The position numbers were made by a program, and so were the translations under genes. Positions 36,565-46,697 of a stretch of 64,000 nucleotides of DNA are shown here, piece by piece. Under the pieces are notes generated by a model that saw only the letters and a list, made by a program, of their open reading frames with translations, was not told the DNA's origin and made no database searches. The DNA lies in contig JAZGTH010000071.1 of assembly GCA_036877525.1 (NCBI GenBank), positions 1,139,001 through 1,203,000 of the forward strand. Direction: 5' to 3'. Source of the stretch: Chromobotia macracanthus (Eukaryota > Chordata > Actinopteri > Cypriniformes > Botiidae). The first letter of the stretch is position 1; every line of letters begins with the position of its first letter.

Positions 36565-38130
36565 ATTGAACAGAGGCGACCAATCAGGTAGCGTTTACTC
36601 ATGAATATTAATGAGCCTGACGTGCAGCATCACGTCTCTATAGTGACGCAAGTGATGTGACGTGACTCCTGATCGACACAAAGCAGAAACTTTCTGACTC
36701 CATCAACAGTGTTGAGCTGCAGCTGTAAAGCTGAACATCTTTGGCTGTCTGGACAGAATGAATTTGCTCCGGTTGTGTCTTAATTTCTGTGACTGCCACT
36801 GAACTCACTGACTGAGATCATGTAGAAGAGATTCAGAGTGAAAACGCCAACAGCGTTAAAATCTTCACCTGCAGAGTTACAGGAAAACCACACGTTACAT
36901 GTCTGTCTGCACATCCTCTGTTGTGTAGTTTTTAATGTGTTTTTCCTAACAAAAACAATGTTTTCTCTAACACAGTCATGCCAGTCCACACAGTGCAGAA
37001 ATCTGCATTATATAAAACTACAGTATAAAGTCATGCACCATGCATTTCTGCATGAGAAAGTCTCACACTAGATCACAGCCAACAATCCTGCTGTAGTGAA
37101 CCTTCATCTTCTCATATAAACTCTGACTTTATGTAAATGTGTTAGCTGACAAAGTAATCGTTTATATTGTAGAGTTTAAAAAGTTTTTCTTTTTGTTTAC
37201 ACCCACTCAGAGCAGACAGACAGATGTGACGTGAGGGAAAGTTTCTTACTGCTTTATGTAGTGGTTAGTGTGCAGTACAAAACAAGCTTGTACAGGAAGT
37301 GTAGCTGTAGCTTTTCACATCTTCACCTGAATAACAAGCATCAAGTTTCTCATGGCTGTTGAAGAATATGACTGAAGAATATGACTTTATTGGTTGTTTT
37401 GCTCTGTCTCAAATGGCTCTTGGATGGTAAATTTTACTTTTTAATTGATCGACTTTAGTTTTTGTATTTAATGCTTCATTAAATCAACATTTGTAACTTT
37501 TTAAAAATTCATTACTGCTTATTTGGTGTCTGTCTCTTTGTTTTTACCTTTTCTGTCCTGCTGCTAACAAAAACAAGATGGTTTGATGGTTAGTCAGGCT
37601 AACAGATCGTTTTAAACCAGTAAAAACCAGCAAACCGGCCTGTTTTTAAATCACATGCTTCAGGTTGATCTGTATTTATTTTCTGTCTGTGTTTCAGGTG
37701 ATGGAGTGAAGACAGATGGCGATCATGAACCAGATGTAATGCTCAGACTTACAGACTCTAGAAACATACAGCTTGTCTTTATCATTATTTGGATAAAGTT
37801 GTTGTTTTTAATCATTGTCTCTGGTTTTCAGATCCTGTCTCCTCAGTTGACCAGATTTTATCCACCACACTTGAGTTCAAACTGCATCATTGAGTGTTCA
37901 GTGTCGAGGGGGGCACAGGCTCAGCTCTCGTGGTATAATGGAAGTGTTTTATTATCCAGCCTCACGATTTCTGATTTCAACACCAAACTTTATCTAGAGG
38001 TGAAACATCAGGATAAAAACAACTACAGCTGTGAGATGTTCAGTTCAGATGTCAATAAAACTAAATATCTCAACACTGATGATTTCTGTCAGCCATGCAA
38101 AGGTATGATATTTCAGCTGTGATATTTCTG
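36565..38130 (+). repeat. Segmental duplication, copy 2 (partner 11514-13010)
   Basis: Same block as 11514-13010, with an insertion near 36618-36720 and a few indels. One indel in the C2-containing exon makes this copy open where copy 1 is frameshifted. Confidence 0.8.
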
Positions 38131-40904
38131 TCTGTTTACTGAACTGATCTGTGTTCACTTTTCACTTTTCAGCTGACGCTGCTCTTTTGTATTTGATAAA
38201 AAATAGTCACAATTAATACTGTGGTGTATATTTTTTATTTGATAAGATTAGACAGGACTTTTAACAAACATATAATTTAAAAAAATATATAAACAGAAGA
38301 TTTTCTGTTTAATTAGATTCTTAATCTGTCAGTATCGTCTGTCACGGTTTTTTTAACAGAACCACTGAGATTATAATCCAGACAGAAGATGTGTCTGGAA
38401 AACTGTTTAATATTAAATGTTCTCTTGATGTTTTCTGAAACAGATGACACAACAATGATGTCAGTGAGTGAGGAAGAGTCTGTCACTTTACCTACTAACC
38501 TTACTGAACGACAGAATAAGGATCACATAATATAGTTTTATAATGATTCTCTCATTGCTGAAGTGTATAAAAACAAGAGCAGTTTATATGACTATGAGGA
38601 TAGATTCAGTAACAGACTGCAGCTGGACAGTCAGACTGGATCTCTCACCATCACCAACATCAGGAAAATCCACTCTGGACTCTATAAACTACTGATAACT
38701 TATAAACCATCAAGTTAAATTTACTGTCTATGGTGAGACAACACTCAGCAACCACTGTAACAGAGTTATAATGTTACTGTCTATGGTGAGTTAAAATCAA
38801 CACAATATCATAAATACAATTATAAATAAACAGTCTTGTTTATTGATATTATATGAATATATTAGTGTTAAATATTAATGAAGCTGTATTTAGTTTATTT
38901 ATTGATTGATAGTGACATGTATCTTCTCTGATGTTCTTCAGCTCCTCTGCCCTCTCCTCTCATCACCAGTAACTCCACACAATGTTCTTCATCATCTAAA
39001 TGTGCTGTCATGTGTTCAGTGATGATTGTGTCACATGTGACTCTCTCCTGGTACAAAGGAAACAGTTTACACTCCCGCATCAGTGTGTCTGATGTCAAAA
39101 GAAACACTTTTCTGTGTCTGGAGGTGGAATATCAGGATAAGAACATCTACAGCTGTGTGCTGAACAACTCATTCACCAACAAAACGAAACAGCTCAACAT
39201 CACTGAACTGTGTAAAGATGTGACAGGTATTAAACAGATCTCTTATCTCTATCACATGACAGCTTTATAAAGATCATCTTAAGATGATTTCAACAGTGTT
39301 GAAGGATCTCACATGCTGGACGTTTGACTGTTAATTCTGAGGCTGTTTTTACTCTCTGATTAAACTTTGATCAAAATCAGTTTGTGAAGTTACAGTAAAA
39401 CTGTTTTCTGTTTCTTCTTTACAGATCACAGTCAGCGGTTAATAATTGGCGGTTGTGTTCTTGTTCTTGTTGTTGCTGTTGTTGGTGGGTCTGTGGTGTA
39501 CTGTTGCTATCAGAAAAGGATGTTTGGATGTCAAAAGGGCAAGTATCACTGACACGTGTATACAGCTGTATATGTATTTATTTTGTGCATACATAGTTTT
39601 AAGTGCCAAAATATATTTATTTATATATAGTTATAATGTTTGTGTTTGTATTTAGTTTTATGAAGTTGCATCATTAAACACCTTCAAACATCACATGGAC
39701 CTTCAGAAAGAACTAGATTATTGTAAACACACACAGTAATACAGAAAATGGAGTTTTACATTTTTATCACATTTTTAACACATTTTTCCTGTGTAAACCA
39801 TTCAATATATATTTAATATATATTTTAACATGTATTATTTTAGATCTCACTGCTGTTATGAGAAGACAATGTGAGATCTCACTGCTGTTATGAGGAGACA
39901 GAGTGAGATCTCACTGCTGTTATGAGGAGACAGTGTGAGATCTCACTGCTGTTATGAGGAGACAGTGTGAGATCTCGCTGCTGTTATGAGGAGACAGTGT
40001 GAGATCTCACTGCTGTTATGAGGAGACAGTGTGAGATCTCACTGCTGTTATGAGACAGTGTGAGATCTCACTGCTGTTATGAGGACACAGTGTGAGATCT
40101 CACTGCTGTTATGAGGAGACAGTGTGAGACTCACTCTGTTATGAGAAGACAGTGTGAGATCTCACTGCTGTTATGAGGAGACAGTGTGAGATCTCACTGC
40201 TGTTATGAGGAGACAGTGTGAGATCTCACTGCTGTTATGAGGAGACAGTGTGAGATCTCACTGCTGTTATGAGACAGTGTGAGATCTCACTGCTGTTATG
40301 AGGACACAGTGTGAGATCTCACTGCTGTTATGAGGAGACAGTGTGAGATCTCACTGCTGTTATGAGACAGTGTGAGATCTCACTGCTGTTATGAGACAGT
40401 GTGAGATCTCACTGCTGTTATGAGGACACAGTGTGAGATCTCACTGCTGTTATGAGGAACAGTGTGAGATCTCACTGCTGTTAGAGACAGTGTGAGATCT
40501 CACTGCTGTTATGATGAGACAGTGTGAGATCTCACTGCTGTTATGAGAACAGTGTGAGATCCCTCTGTTATGGTGAGATCTCACTGCTGTTATGAGGACA
40601 CAGTGTGAGATCTCACTGCTGTTATGATGAGACAGTAAATGTGTGTGTTCAACAGATCCCAGTGGAGGTGAAGATCAGGTCAGATACACTGCTGCACAAA
40701 CAAATGGTATGTGATGTTTATCATCTTCACAGTACAGTGTAAAGCATTAATTATCTTGTCATATTTATGATGTCCGAACATTTAAAAGAAAATGTTTATT
40801 GATCAGGGGCATCTGGAGTTCATCCCCCAGACAACGGACATCATGAAGGGACACGTTTGATTGATAACCCATCATCATCATCAAATCAGTTCTGCTGTAA
40901 ATAG
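37381..40904 (+). CDS. Locus C'/E: SLAM-like receptor with two C2 modules and a dead V exon
   Basis: Exons with matching phase: signal peptide 37381-37426 (MTLLVVLLCLKWLLD), composite exon 37698-38102, C2 38942-39226, transmembrane 39425-39538 (IIGGCVLVLVVAVVGGSVVY), tail 40656-40706 (DQVRYTAAQTN), last exon 40807-40904 (LIDNPSSSSNQFCCK, stop 40902-40904). The composite exon is 405 bases, open throughout, and encodes GDGVKTDGDHEPD, a hydrophobic run (IQLVFIIIWIKLLFLIIVSG), then a C2 module (CIIECSV...NYSCEMF...DDFCQPCKG). A V exon at 38444 is dead but could be skipped, since all flanking Ig exons are phase 1. There is no ITSM. The donor after the transmembrane exon is GC. It is either a functional C2-C2 receptor or two decaying neighbours; transcripts would decide. 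Confidence 0.5.
38444..38785 (+). pseudogene. Dead V-domain exon inside locus C'/E
   Basis: Clear homolog of the gene D V exon (MMSVSEEESVTLPTNLTE...). The codon of the conserved Trp (HIMWFY in gene D) is TAG here (HII*). A second disruption follows the SGLYKLL strand. The exon end is present twice: TTTACTGTCTATG with donor at 38733, and GTTACTGTCTATG with donor at 38786. The span to the first donor is 289 bases, not a multiple of three. Confidence 0.8.
38880..39843 (+). repeat. Segmental duplication, C2-TM part copy 2 (partner 32150-33071)
   Basis: Near-identical to the corresponding part of gene D, but with an intact C2 reading frame (four A's where D has five). Confidence 0.85.
39844..40634. 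repeat. 32-bp minisatellite in the tail region of locus C'/E (about 25-26 units)
   Basis: Same unit and insertion point as the gene D array, starting right after TATTTTAG. The dominant form here is CAGTGTGAG rather than CAGCGTGAG, and several units are shortened (TTATGAGACAGTG). It ends about 20 bases before the acceptor of the tail exon at 40656. Confidence 0.95.
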
Positions 40905-41604
40905 TTACAGTGACGTGTTACAAACAACTTAAAATCACTTAGAAATCTCAAAGTTTCTCAAACTGATTTTATTCATCAAAGGTAAATTTATTAAATAACA
41001 GTAAGTTGTAAGTTTTATGCTGTGCTTTCTGCAGCTCTTCCTGTAGTTTTTATTGTCTTGTAGCCACTTTCTACACCTCAAACTTATATTCATCCATCAC
41101 ATTCTTATTCAGTATCTTCTCTTTTAACTGTTTCTTTGTTATAATGAGGTGTTTGTGATTAAAGGTATGATGTTATTGTGTTAAGTTATTATGAGGTGTT
41201 TGTGATTCTGATTTTTGAGCAGCGGTGAGATTTACATCCTGATATCAGCCAAGATGTTTGTTACTCTTGTTAAAATTATACTATTATAGTAGAAATGTAT
41301 AAAATGCATTTTTTTATTAGGTTAGTGATTGCTTTTGTTCATTATTTTGGGCTGTTATTCATGGAGTTTATTGTGAAAGTGTTTTAAATTGATGGATTGT
41401 GAATAGAAAGTTTTCAGAGATCATTATTTTTACACTAGTTCAGTATAATGACATTTTTCATCATCAGGTTATTAAATGTATCACCTCTCAGAAGCATCAC
41501 ACCTCATAAACACTGTCACTGTATTTTAATACTGTTTAAATACGCCCTCTAATGGTGATTATAGGAATACACACACATATACACATGTGTGTAATATATA
41601 TGTA

Positions 41605-41660
<56 letters not shown>

Positions 41661-41862
41661 GTATGAATCAAACTGATTCCAGTCAGGCGGTCGTCTCGCA
41701 TTGAAACATGATGACATCAATACAAAATGGCTGACACCCTATATAGTGCACTATGTAGGGGATAGTAGATCGGTTCGTTTAATCAGATCAGCCCAGTGTT
41801 GTGAAAGTGTTTGGCGGGGCTGAACTGTGATCTGTTCACATGAAGTCCGATCCCGTCTCAAC
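40905..41862. other. Intergenic with mobile-element scraps and a TA microsatellite
   Basis: 41000-41540 is related to 35240-35640. A (TA)n run lies at about 41598-41658. Near 41690-41775 the string CCCTATATAGTGCACTATG is typical of a common teleost palindromic repeat. It is followed by the likely 5' untranslated region of gene F. Confidence 0.5.
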
Positions 41863-44214
41863 ATGTCTGATGAACGGCTTGTTTTTGTCTTGTGTATGTT
41901 GATCTCTTACGGTAAGTCTGATTATCGATACAAGTTTCTATAAGTGCTCACGATTCAAGTTCGTATAAGTGTCACGATACACGTTTCTATAAGTTTACGA
42001 TACAAGTTTCTATAATGTGTTCACGATTACAAGTTTCTATAAGTGCTCACGATACAATGTTTCTACATAAGTGCTCACGATTTACATTTTTCTATAATGC
42101 TCACGATACAAGTTTCTATAAGTGCTCACGATACAAAGCGTTTCTATAAGAGCACTGACACAAGTTTTTATAAGTGCTCACGACACAAGTTTCTATAAGT
42201 GCTCACGACACAAGTTTCTATAAGTGCTCACGATACAAGTTTCAATAAGTGCTCACGATACAAGTTTCTATAAGTGCTCACGATACAAGTTTCAATAAGT
42301 GCTCACGATACAAGTTTCTATAAGTGCTCACGACACAAGTTTCTATAAGTGCTCACGACACAAGTTTCTATAAGTGCTCACGACACAAGTTTCTATAAGT
42401 GCTCACGATACAAGTTTCTATAAGTGCTCACGACACAAGTTTCTATAAGTGCTCACGACACAAGTTTCAATAAGTGCTCACGATACAAGTTTCTCTAAGT
42501 GCTCACGATACAAGTTTCTATAAGTGCTCACGATACAAGTTTCTATAAGTGCTCACGACACAAGTTTCTATAAGTGGTCACGATACAAGTTTCTATAAGT
42601 GCTCACGACACAAGTTTCAATAAGTGCTCACGATACAAGTTTCTATAAGTGCTCACGATACAAGTTTCTATAAGTGCTCACGATACAAGTTTCTATAAGT
42701 GCTCACGACACAAGTTTCTCTAAGTGCTCACGATACAAGTTTCTCTAAGTGCTCACGATACAAGTTTCAATAAGTGCTCACAATACAAGTTCAGACAGTG
42801 CTCAGAGTATCATATGCTACAACAAGGGAGAGATTTAAAGGAAAGAGGGATAGGAAATGAAGGGAAAGGATTTTTTTATTATTATTATTTATGATGTTCT
42901 TACGAAAGAGATGTGTTTTCAGCTGTCTTTTGAATATTGCCATGCTTGTTTTGGGAAGGAAACCTTCTGCATTTTCTTTATAACTCAGTAATCTTTATTT
43001 AAATGGCTGTTTGACCATCTTCAGTCTGTCTGTAATCACAGTTGTGATTTATATGAAATCTCTCTGTGTTGTTCAGGTGTGTGTGGTGATGAAGTGAAGA
43101 CAGTGTCAGTGATGGAGGGACATTCTGTCTCTCTGAACACTGATCTTACTGATATACAGACAGATCATCTGATAGTGTGGATGTCTGAATCTCAAAGGAC
43201 TTCAATAGCTCAAGTCTATAAACAGGACATTTTGAACATTATGTGTGATGATGATTTTGATGAGAGATTCAGAGACAGACTGAAGCTGGACAGTCAGACT
43301 GGATCTCTGACCATCACAAACATCAGAATCACAGACTCTGGACTTTATAAACTACAGATCTTCAGTAACAGAGGAACTTCAGTCAAGAGATTCAATGTTA
43401 CTGTCTATGGTAAGTTAACTCAATACAACTTAATAATGACAAATATTTGTTTACTGATTTCAGTTTATGATATAAAATGACAAAGCAGACCAGTGTGTCT
43501 CAATCATGTATATTTTATGTATCTAAATCAGAGGAATAGACAGAAATGAACGTCTGTAAATAATAATAATAACATACAATGTTAGAGGCTGTGAAACGAT
43601 AATAACATGAAACATAGTGAGACCGTTTGAACATGATAAAGATTTTAAAAATGATCTTTTTGTATCTTTAAACTGTTTTAGATTCAAATGAAACATTATA
43701 TGTTACAGAACCTCATCAGTTCACACAGCCGACAGCTTCTACTGAGTCTGGTGTTGATTCTATGAAGGTCCTGCTGCTGGTCGCAGTGGCAGTCATAGCT
43801 GCAGTCATGATTTACTGCCTCTGCAAAAAGAAGAACACAGAGGTAAAAAAGACAAATATTTAAATGCGAAATAACACATTATTTTATCCCCTAATTGAGA
43901 TTCAGATTTTTTAAATACATTAAAGAAATGTGAAACACCGTACACATGGAGAAGTTTTGTGAACATCTGTCCCCATTTCACTGAATGATGACGTGAGAGT
44001 TCATCTCTCATCTGTTCTTCCTCCACACTCGTCTTCTCTCTCTCACTATATTCAGGCTCAAGTTCCTCCAATACAGATTGAGTCTTTAATTCCACAGAGT
44101 GATTGGCAGACCTCTGTGACTGCAGACTACCAAACACCAGCGGTTGCAGATGCACCAAAAGTATTATTATTACTATTACTATCAATATTGTTGTCATTAT
44201 TATTATTATTATGA
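41863..44214 (+). CDS. Gene F: single-V SLAM-like receptor without C2 domain
   Basis: Exons: signal peptide 41863-41911 (MSDERLVFVLCMLISY), V 43077-43409, stalk + transmembrane 43709-43842, tail 44056-44214. The V domain is typical (VKTVSVMEGHSVSL..., DSGLYKLQIF) and lacks the canonical disulfide. No C2 exon lies in the 299 bases between V and transmembrane exons. The membrane exon has a short Thr/Ser stalk (QFTQPTASTESGVDS), then KVLLLVAVAVIAAVMIYCLC and basic residues. The tail reads AQVPPIQIESLIPQSDWQ..., one tyrosine (TADYQTP), no ITSM, then runs into a TTA microsatellite read as leucines before TGA 44212-44214. Unlike most paralogs the donor after the transmembrane exon is GT. Intron 1 holds a 25-bp array. 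Confidence 0.7.
41926..42795. repeat. 25-bp minisatellite in intron 1 of gene F (about 34 units)
   Basis: Unit core CAAGTTTCTATAAGTGCTCA followed by CGATA or CGACA. It begins within about 15 bases of the exon-1 donor GTAAGT. The first ten or so units are irregular; the rest are homogeneous, with CTATAAG/CAATAAG/CTCTAAG variants. Confidence 0.95.
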
Positions 44215-44245
44215 CTGTTATTATTATATTATAATAATATTATTA
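44158..44245. repeat. TTA/ATT microsatellite
   Basis: Imperfect (TTA)n run at the end of the gene F tail exon and into its 3' untranslated region. In the reading frame of the tail it gives a Leu-rich end. Confidence 0.85.
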
Positions 44246-44857
44246 TAATTCATCCCTACTGGGAGTCTGTGGTGATATGGTGACTACTTTGTAGGAAAGT
44301 TGTGAAATTTTATATTAATGAGGACTGCTGCCATCTAGTTAAAAATATAAAATTGGTTCATGGATGCAGCTACCCGCTGTATAATTAGTTACTCTGAAGT
44401 TTGTGTTGGTCAGAAATGATGATCCATCGTATTATTTGTGTTTTTCAGCTGTGAGCTGTTTATCATCTCCAGTAGTGCTTTAACAATTATTCATAAAATG
44501 AGTCATTTGTGATCAATTCAGAGCAATTTCTTTTTATCAGGGCCATATAACTACTGAAAGTGGCTGACTAAATGACATATTGAAGTTCTACATTCAGTTT
44601 AACTTACACATCATTTAGAGTATGTTGTCTTATTTCATTTTTAACAGTTAATCCTTATATTTTAAAATAACAATGTCGTAATAATGATGCTCTCTGAAAT
44701 TAGGGCGATTGTTATTAATTATAATAATTATTGGATAGGTAAACTGAAAGCAAACGTGACTGGGAAGCTCAAGTATTTTCAGATAAGAAACAGGTGAGCT
44801 ACATGATAACTGTGGTTCACTGGTAGATATTAAGGTTTATCTTTGTCTCTTGAGAAG

Positions 44858-45724
44858 GTTGGAGTGGACTACTTCGTCTTAGCAGAAGCGCTGACGGCTC
44901 TTCTGGGATTCACAGTGAAACTGCAGTCAGAGTGTTTGGATTCGGATGGAGCAGTTAAATTGGATGTCACCGATCTTCCGACTTTGGCTCTTGGTTATGA
45001 AGCAACCGGGCAGTGGTCCCGTCCTGTGCGGTGTTTCGGTTTGCAGCCACCAAAACAAAAACGCTTCGAACCTCACAGCACAAGCACGGCACCCGTTAAA
45101 ATACTATTTGTGATCCCAAATGAATTCTTCGACCCAGAATTTGACTGTGATTTCACTTGCTTATCCCAGTCAGACTCAGATCCCGAGTGCCTGCGCGGGG
45201 ATGAGCCGTACAAGCGGCCGTACGGCTGGATCCGTTTCGCGCTGAAGGTGCGAGATAAATACCCGGACGGGAACGCTTGGCTGGGAACAGGCAGATGGAG
45301 GAGCCACTCTGTGCCTGGTGAGTGGCCGGCCTCTTACCACGGGACCAGTTTAGAAGGAGCTAAACACATAATACAAGCCCACTACAAAGCAGGAGGGGGT
45401 CAAGACCACGGAAGAGGGATTTATTCAACCCCAGACATAGAAGTGGCAGAGCAGTTTGCTTTAACCTCTGACAAAAATATGGCAGAGCAGTTTTCTTTAA
45501 CCACGAAATTTCAATCGACGAGGAATGGAAAGAAATACGAAGTAATCTTGCAGAACAGAGTCCAGCCCGAGAAAAGAAAAATGATCACGACACCACAGAA
45601 CAGGATCTACTGGTTGGTGACAATACCTGAGGGGACATCAGCTGAGGAAGAGAAAGAAATAGTGCAGAGCTCCATCCGCCCTTATGGACTTCTGCTTAAA
45701 GAGATAAAGCAAACAGCAAGTTAA
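44858..45724 (+). CDS. Gene G: PARP/ADP-ribosyltransferase-like protein, 5' exons unresolved
   Basis: A single long exon of about 289 codons ending at TAA 45722-45724, unrelated to the Ig receptors. The C-terminal half has WPASYHGTSLEGAKHII, then GRGIYSTPDIEVAEQFA, resembling the H...Y signature of the PARP-type ADP-ribosyltransferase fold (YHGT, GIYS). Other landmarks: RPYGWIRFALKV upstream, NRIYWLVTIPEGTSAEE near the end. Residues VAEQFALT and MAEQFSLT form an internal tandem repeat. There is no ATG at the 5' end of the open frame. A pyrimidine-rich tract with AAG before 44858 looks like an acceptor, and an upstream exon ending at 44793 (CAG/GTGAGC) could join in frame (DWEAQVFSDKKQ), but its own start was not found. 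Base composition is more GC-rich than the neighbours. Activity is not established; the third catalytic residue could not be assigned. Confidence 0.6.
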   Translation, partial: VGVDYFVLAEALTALLGFTVKLQSECLDSDGAVKLDVTDLPTLALGYEATGQWSRPVRCFGLQPPKQKRFEPHSTSTAPVKILFVIPNEFFDPEFDCDFTCLSQSDSDPECLRGDEPYKRPYGWIRFALKVRDKYPDGNAWLGTGRWRSHSVPGEWPASYHGTSLEGAKHIIQAHYKAGGGQDHGRGIYSTPDIEVAEQFALTSDKNMAEQFSLTTKFQSTRNGKKYEVILQNRVQPEKRKMITTPQNRIYWLVTIPEGTSAEEEKEIVQSSIRPYGLLLKEIKQTAS

Positions 45725-46697
45725 AGCTGCTGATCTCTGATTGAAACATAAACTGCAGGTTGCCTGTGGAGTTATTTCTCCATGTGGATGACAAGTTTAT
45801 TGTTTGTTAATTGCTCCAGATTTCAGCTGTTTTGGAAATAGATCGCAATCGTAAATGACTGTAGCATTTAACAAGATTGTTTTAATCCTGCTTTAGTTGT
45901 TTGTATGCATAACAACATGTCTAAAAAATATCATCTTCATTAATGGTTATGTTCATAATTATCAATATATTGTCTTGTTATGACCACAATGGCCAGCAGA
46001 GGGCATTAATGTTTTATTGTAGCCACCTGCTGTGCAGTTATTCTGTAATCTGAATTTATATTGGGCAAACGTTATGACCTATTGTATTATAATTGATGAT
46101 TTTAAACTGTTTATCATCTCCAGTGATGTCTGAAACATTTTTCTTTGTGACACTGTTTCTGTTTTTATAGTTTTTTTTATGTATTTGGCATAAAAAGTGT
46201 GGTTTGATTTCCATATCCACATACCACGTTAGAACTCCATAAGACATTTAATTGTATTGGCTTGTATATAAAAAACTTTCAAAATGTCACAATAGAAAGT
46301 TTGAGTCTTTGGGGCTACACAATACAGTGTGAAGTAATGGACGGTCTGCTTACTTTTGAAGAATTTGTGTGGGGGTTTCACGAGACAAAGCCGCTAATGT
46401 TGCACACACTCCACCCTTCTCCAGCATGATCAGTTCATTGTTAAATCATTTCAGTACATTTTAACACTGACCCAAAAGCACAAGAGTTCACAAACGTTTC
46501 ATTAGGTTTTATTTCGTTCACCAGACAAAAAGATGTTTCAATGTTAAGACATGTTTGATGTCTGAAACATGTTTACTGTTTGTTACCTGAAAAGGCAACA
46601 CGAAGCATCACAAGCAAGGGAAAATGATTTCTGCTGGTTATTTCTGGAATACCGTTTCCTGTTACGGCAATAAGTTTTCATGCCATTTTTGAGGAAA
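45725..46697. other. Intergenic between genes G and H
   Basis: Holds a CTCF-like motif at 45993-46005 and a short similarity (TTTATCATCTCCAGT at 46110 and 44459) suggesting a local duplication flanking gene G. No exon supported. Confidence 0.4.
45993..46005 (+). promoter_or_regulatory. CTCF-like core motif
   Basis: CCAGCAGAGGGCA fits the CTCF core CCASYAGRKGGCR. Motif match only. It lies between the PARP-like gene and gene H. Confidence 0.35.

Noticed and set aside
36780..37071. Paired frames on both strands duplicated at 11645-11936
   Set aside because: Conserved only because the whole block is a recent segmental duplication; they lie in the presumed upstream region of genes C and C'.
44843..44857. 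Start of the PARP-like protein at TTG 44843
   Set aside because: TTG is an unlikely start in a vertebrate gene, and the stretch is a pyrimidine-rich tract ahead of an AG, more consistent with a splice acceptor.
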